Part shown: piece after piece, positions 60,934 through 64,000 of the stretch | How the letters are laid out: each line of letters begins with the position of its first letter | How positions within the stretch are numbered: the first letter of the stretch is position 1 | Source: Desulfamplus sp964425195 | GTDB taxonomy: Bacteria > Desulfobacterota > Desulfobacteria > Desulfobacterales > Desulfobacteraceae | Direction of reading: 5' to 3' | DNA length: 64,000 nt | NCBI GenBank assembly: GCA_964425195.1 | Contig: CAYRLG010000010.1 | Location: 1 to 64,000, forward strand | Position numbers and translations under genes: made by a program | Notes under the pieces: model-generated | Databases searched by the model: none | Told to the model about the DNA's origin: nothing | The model's input: the letters and a program-made list of their open reading frames with translations, nothing else

Positions 60934-61247
60934 TTGAGATTTCTTTTTAAATAATAGGTATAATTTATTAATATCAATACATTACTGTTTTCATAAGAAC
61001 TGTAATCAATTTGTTTCGCATCACTACTGTTTGAAGACTTCTTTAAACAAATAGAGCTGATTATATATTGGAGTTCATTTAAACTACTACGACCAAAGTT
61101 CTTTTTTTGCAAAGATAGTAATTCTTCGATAGATTTAACATTTTGGAGTAAGACATTTGTAGCTCTGACAGACAGATTGTTAATGGTAATAAGTTCTGAT
61201 AATTTATTACGATTATTATTCTTTGATAAGAAATAATCTTGTTCCAT
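60930..61247 (-). CDS. Free-standing RNA polymerase alpha C-terminal-domain-like protein
   Basis: 105-aa protein, the first gene of the BREX operon. Residues about 18-70 align by eye to the alpha-CTD of RNA polymerase: ITINNLSVRATNVLLQNV matches the DNA- and activator-contacting L-T/S-V-R-x-x-N-x-L helix, then IEELLSLQKKNF, then GRSSLNELQYII matches the G-K-K-S-L-x-E-I helix-hairpin-helix. There is no alpha N-terminal (dimerisation) domain. The C-terminal 30 residues are unassigned. SD GAGGA lies 9 nt before the ATG. It could bind UP-element-like DNA, sigma factor or BREX proteins; all of these are inference. Confidence 0.8.
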   Translation of the reverse strand: MEQDYFLSKNNNRNKLSELITINNLSVRATNVLLQNVKSIEELLSLQKKNFGRSSLNELQYIISSICLKKSSNSSDAKQIDYSSYENSNVLILINYTYYLKRNLK

Positions 61248-61288
61248 GTTGATTGTCCTCTAATTGATATTGGACACTACAATTAAGA

Positions 61289-62800
61289 TCAGCTTTTACC
61301 ATATAGCAGGTTAGCCATAAATTTTAGAAGATTATAAGTTTTTGTAGAATATGGTTGCCAAAAAAGGCTTTTTTTGAGTTTTAAAGTTGAGTCTTCATTG
61401 ATATGATAAGGATAGCAAAGATGTAAAAATCCCTCATCAGAGTGTGTACGACCTGTTCCGCTCATTTTTACCCCCTGCCATGGAGTTTCCGGAATTCCAA
61501 ATGTTATTAAAGCATCATTAATCATAACTGTTCCAGCTTGAATCTTTTTTGCAATAGCTTGGGCGTGTTTTCTATTTTCAGAAAAGATATAAGCTGTTAA
61601 ACCATAAACTGAATTATTTGACTTATAAATAGCATCTTTATATGAGTCAAATTTCATTATTGGGATAACTGGACCAAAAGTTTCTTCGTTTACCACCAAC
61701 ATATCATCAGTAACATTTACAAGTACGGTTGGTTCAAAAAATTGTCCACTACCTTCAACTCTCTTTCCTCCAACCAATATTTTGGCACCTTTTGATACAG
61801 CATCTTTGATATGAGTTTCAATAATATCCAATTGTGATTTATCTACTATTGGACCTATATCAACCTCTTTTTCCATAGAGTTTCCAATGCGAAATTTTTT
61901 TACTCGCTCTACTACCTGTTGTACTATCTTTTCATAAACAGTTTCATGAGCATAAACTCTTCCAATTGAAGCACAAGTTTGCCCTGCATTTGTAAGTCCA
62001 CCAAATACAATCGTAGCTGCAGCTCTCTTTATATCAGCATCTTCACATACAATTGCTGGATTTTTTCCACCAAGTTCCATACTGCAAGGAATCATAAGTC
62101 TTCCACACATCTCAGATATCTTTAACCCAACCTGTGTAGAACCTGTAAAATTAACGTAATCTACTCCCATTTCAATCATTTTTGAACCTAATGCTCCAGA
62201 AGATGGAATAACTTGATATAGGTCTGGGGAGAGACCAGCCTTATCAAAAAGCTCTCGTGTTTTTAATGCAATAAGAGGAGTTAAACTGGCAGGTTTATGG
62301 ATAATAGCATTTCCCGCTAATAGACCCATAATAATCGTTCCAGTTGGTATTGAAAATGGGTAGTTCCAGGGGGAAATAACCAATACAATGCCACGTGGTC
62401 TATAGTTTATAAAACTTTTTCTGTATTTGATTAAACTTATAGGAATTTTTTTATCAGCCAAAAGTTTTTTTGCCCGTTTTAGAAAATACCCTGTAAGAAT
62501 ATTGATAGGAAGGATCTCTGTCTGCAATGCTTCTTGCATTGGCTTACCATTTTCTGAAGCAATTATTTTACATACATCATCAGTCTCTTTTACAAGGATA
62601 TGCTGAAATCTTTTTAGAATTTTTATTCTCTCATTTAATGGCACTTCTTGCCATTTTGCTTGAGCTTCTTTGGCTCGTTTAATAGCATCTTTTGCCTCTT
62701 CCTCAGTAAATGAATTAATTGTACTTAAAACTTCTCCCGTTGATGGGCTTTTAACAACAATTGGCGTACCACTTCCAGATTTTTTAAAATTACTAAACAT
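61289..62800 (-). CDS. NAD(P)-dependent aldehyde dehydrogenase with C-terminal hydrophobic tail
   Basis: About 503-aa aldehyde dehydrogenase superfamily enzyme. Visible are the NAD-binding block ISPWNYPFSIPTGT, the general-base Glu in MELGGKNPAIVCEDAD and the catalytic Cys in NAGQTCASIGRVYAHE. The start is the ATG at 62800 with CAGGAG 10 nt upstream rather than the 9-codon longer frame. After the normal end (EGFLHLCYPYH) there is an extra tail (SLFWQPYSTKTYNLLKFMAN) similar to that of fatty-aldehyde-type enzymes, which may attach to the membrane. Substrate unknown; long-chain or aromatic aldehyde is likely. It is 41 bp ahead of the BREX operon on the same strand. Confidence 0.9.
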   Translation of the reverse strand: MFSNFKKSGSGTPIVVKSPSTGEVLSTINSFTEEEAKDAIKRAKEAQAKWQEVPLNERIKILKRFQHILVKETDDVCKIIASENGKPMQEALQTEILPINILTGYFLKRAKKLLADKKIPISLIKYRKSFINYRPRGIVLVISPWNYPFSIPTGTIIMGLLAGNAIIHKPASLTPLIALKTRELFDKAGLSPDLYQVIPSSGALGSKMIEMGVDYVNFTGSTQVGLKISEMCGRLMIPCSMELGGKNPAIVCEDADIKRAAATIVFGGLTNAGQTCASIGRVYAHETVYEKIVQQVVERVKKFRIGNSMEKEVDIGPIVDKSQLDIIETHIKDAVSKGAKILVGGKRVEGSGQFFEPTVLVNVTDDMLVVNEETFGPVIPIMKFDSYKDAIYKSNNSVYGLTAYIFSENRKHAQAIAKKIQAGTVMINDALITFGIPETPWQGVKMSGTGRTHSDEGFLHLCYPYHINEDSTLKLKKSLFWQPYSTKTYNLLKFMANLLYGKS

Positions 62801-62904
62801 TTTTGGATTCTCCTGAGAAAAACGCACATTGTAAAGATGTGTGTTGAAATAGTCTGTTAAATATATAGGTTATTGATCTCTTCATCATAAACAACAGTTC
62901 ATTA

Positions 62905-64000
62905 TTAATCTTTGATATCTGATTCTGTGATAGTTGATTCACTGAAAGAGTGTTGCTGGTAAATAGGCAGATGATTGACTCCATCGGTTTTATTGGATTG
63001 ATTTATAGCTTTATTATTATCGATATTAGATACGACAACACCATCTTCGTTCCACTTAAAAGATTCTCCGTTCAAGATGATTTTCTCTTTATTAAACCAC
63101 ACTGTGAAGTCGTCTGGAGCTTGCTCTATTTTTTCAGTGTCAATGCTTTGTGTACCCACCTTAAATAGATTATTGGTATATTTTATAATTTTAGATAGTT
63201 GTTCATCAGAGCTAATTATTTCCGATTTAAAGAGCATTTTTATATTGTAGTTTTCTATTTCTGCTCTATCTGCCGAAAGTTTCTCACAAATCAACGAGAT
63301 GGTTATATTGGCAGAATTTTTTTTCTTTATAAATGGCTTGATCGAAAATACATTTTTAAAAGTTAATACCGTCATTTCTGGAAGATTTGGCATCACAGAG
63401 GCATCAACAGGAGTAAACTCTTTTTCACCAGCTTCGCTTTTGAAGTGCAAAGTTACTAAGGAGTTTTCAACCATCCAGCGAGTTGGTAAAAAAAGTAGAA
63501 GATTATTCCCCTTAAAAAGATTTAGAGGATTTACAAGGGATTTATCAGTGGTTTGTAATAAAACGCGGTCAAATTCAGGTTGTACTCTTCTTAAAATATC
63601 ACTGTTTCTAATTTGTCCATATAGCCAAAGAAGATCGTAATTTTTTACCTTATCATTTCTTAGCACCATATCCATAATTCGATTGAATAGCTCAGGTTTA
63701 GCGTTTACAAGTAGAGCCGGACCAACTTTTCGGATCATGTCAGGAGAATCTATGAATGCAATATGACCATTATCCAAATTACGCAAAATAAGTTTAGAAG
63801 CCATATCAGAATCTCCTAAACGTGCATACTGAAGAGCAGCAAAAAGTATATTACCCCAATCATAATCATTAGAATTGGATAAAATTAGCTCTAAGTCTTT
63901 TTTTATCTGGTTTGTCTCTGCTAACTCAGCCGTTAGCATGGTTTTGTACATGGCAACAGAGGCAGCATATGGATCTTTTCTCAATATCCTCTGATGGATT
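62905..64000 (-). CDS. Unrecognised protein, C-terminal part only
   Basis: The frame is open from the right edge (upstream codons read IHQRILRKDPY) to the stop at 62905, giving at least 364 residues; the N-terminus is outside the window. No membrane helix is seen. The first part is helical with Ala/Leu-rich pairs (YDWGNILFAALQYARLGDSDMA) suggesting TPR or HEAT-like repeats. The later part is beta-rich and the last 60 residues are polar, Asn/Ser-rich and low-complexity. A VxxALQYARLGD pattern is common in long solute-processing enzymes, but I cannot name a family. It ends about 105 bp before the aldehyde dehydrogenase start, on the same strand. Confidence 0.7.
   Translation of the reverse strand, partial: IHQRILRKDPYAASVAMYKTMLTAELAETNQIKKDLELILSNSNDYDWGNILFAALQYARLGDSDMASKLILRNLDNGHIAFIDSPDMIRKVGPALLVNAKPELFNRIMDMVLRNDKVKNYDLLWLYGQIRNSDILRRVQPEFDRVLLQTTDKSLVNPLNLFKGNNLLLFLPTRWMVENSLVTLHFKSEAGEKEFTPVDASVMPNLPEMTVLTFKNVFSIKPFIKKKNSANITISLICEKLSADRAEIENYNIKMLFKSEIISSDEQLSKIIKYTNNLFKVGTQSIDTEKIEQAPDDFTVWFNKEKIILNGESFKWNEDGVVVSNIDNNKAINQSNKTDGVNHLPIYQQHSFSESTITESDIKD

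Noticed and set aside
48403..61247. Classical Dnd or Ssp phosphorothioation system
   Set aside because: A DndC-like protein is present, but DndD, DndE, DndB or SspB-D equivalents are not; PglZ, BrxC and BrxL instead define BREX.

Overview
The window looks like the chromosome of an AT-rich, sulfate-reducing Desulfobacterota member, probably Desulfobacterales. The evidence is a complete Qrc menaquinone reductase operon (qrcABCD), system II cytochrome c maturation (ResB/CcsA) and a two-subunit pyruvate carboxylase. LPS genes (heptose kinase, EptA-type transferase), a secretin and a two-partner-secretion exoprotein indicate a Gram-negative envelope. The species assignment is inference; no rRNA or other taxonomic marker is present.

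Layout. 1-4517 (minus): branched-chain amino acid ABC transporter livG-livK-livH-livM-livF, with livF cut by the window edge. 4963-10664 (minus): qrcA-qrcB-qrcC-qrcD plus a small His-rich membrane protein, closed by a terminator. 10935-16238 (minus): ccsA, resB, a hybrid sensor kinase and efp. 16545-28481 (plus): guaA, a coiled-coil membrane protein, a small Cys protein, a deoxyhypusine-synthase-like protein, a TrkH-type K+ transporter, beta-carbonic anhydrase, pyruvate carboxylase A and B, a TrkA/KtrA regulator and a membrane protein. 28512-37238: LPS genes, rarD (minus), gspC-gspD, a rhodanese, chrA and an MFS relic. 37375-41766 (minus): an AIM24 protein, a decayed VapBC pair, tRNA-Leu(CAA) with its terminator, a Sua5-family protein and a fused PurD-PurE. 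41970-48344 (minus): a large secreted TPS adhesin, a DUF4384 lipoprotein-like protein and a CHASE2 adenylate cyclase, apparently one operon.

48403-61247 (minus) is the most interesting part: a nine-gene defence locus with the core of a type 4 BREX system (BrxP PAPS-reductase, BrxC/PglY ATPase, PglZ phosphatase, short BrxL) and five accessory genes. These are a DUF4007 protein, an unrecognised 142-aa protein, a MNT-type nucleotidyltransferase, a protein with two nearly identical excisionase-type HTH domains, and a free-standing homologue of the RNA polymerase alpha C-terminal domain. The last two overlap by 4 bp and lead the operon. They suggest a dedicated transcription-control (or polymerase-touching) module for a BREX system that has no methyltransferase. 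The locus is squeezed between an aldehyde dehydrogenase and the adhesin operon with gaps of only 41 and 58 bp. The right edge (62905-64000) holds the C-terminal part of an unrecognised protein.

Functional links: Qrc passes periplasmic electrons to the menaquinone pool, and its cytochrome subunit needs the nearby ResB/CcsA haem-ligation pair. Carbonic anhydrase can supply bicarbonate to the adjacent pyruvate carboxylase. TrkH and KtrA are likely partners although five kilobases apart in the same gene run.
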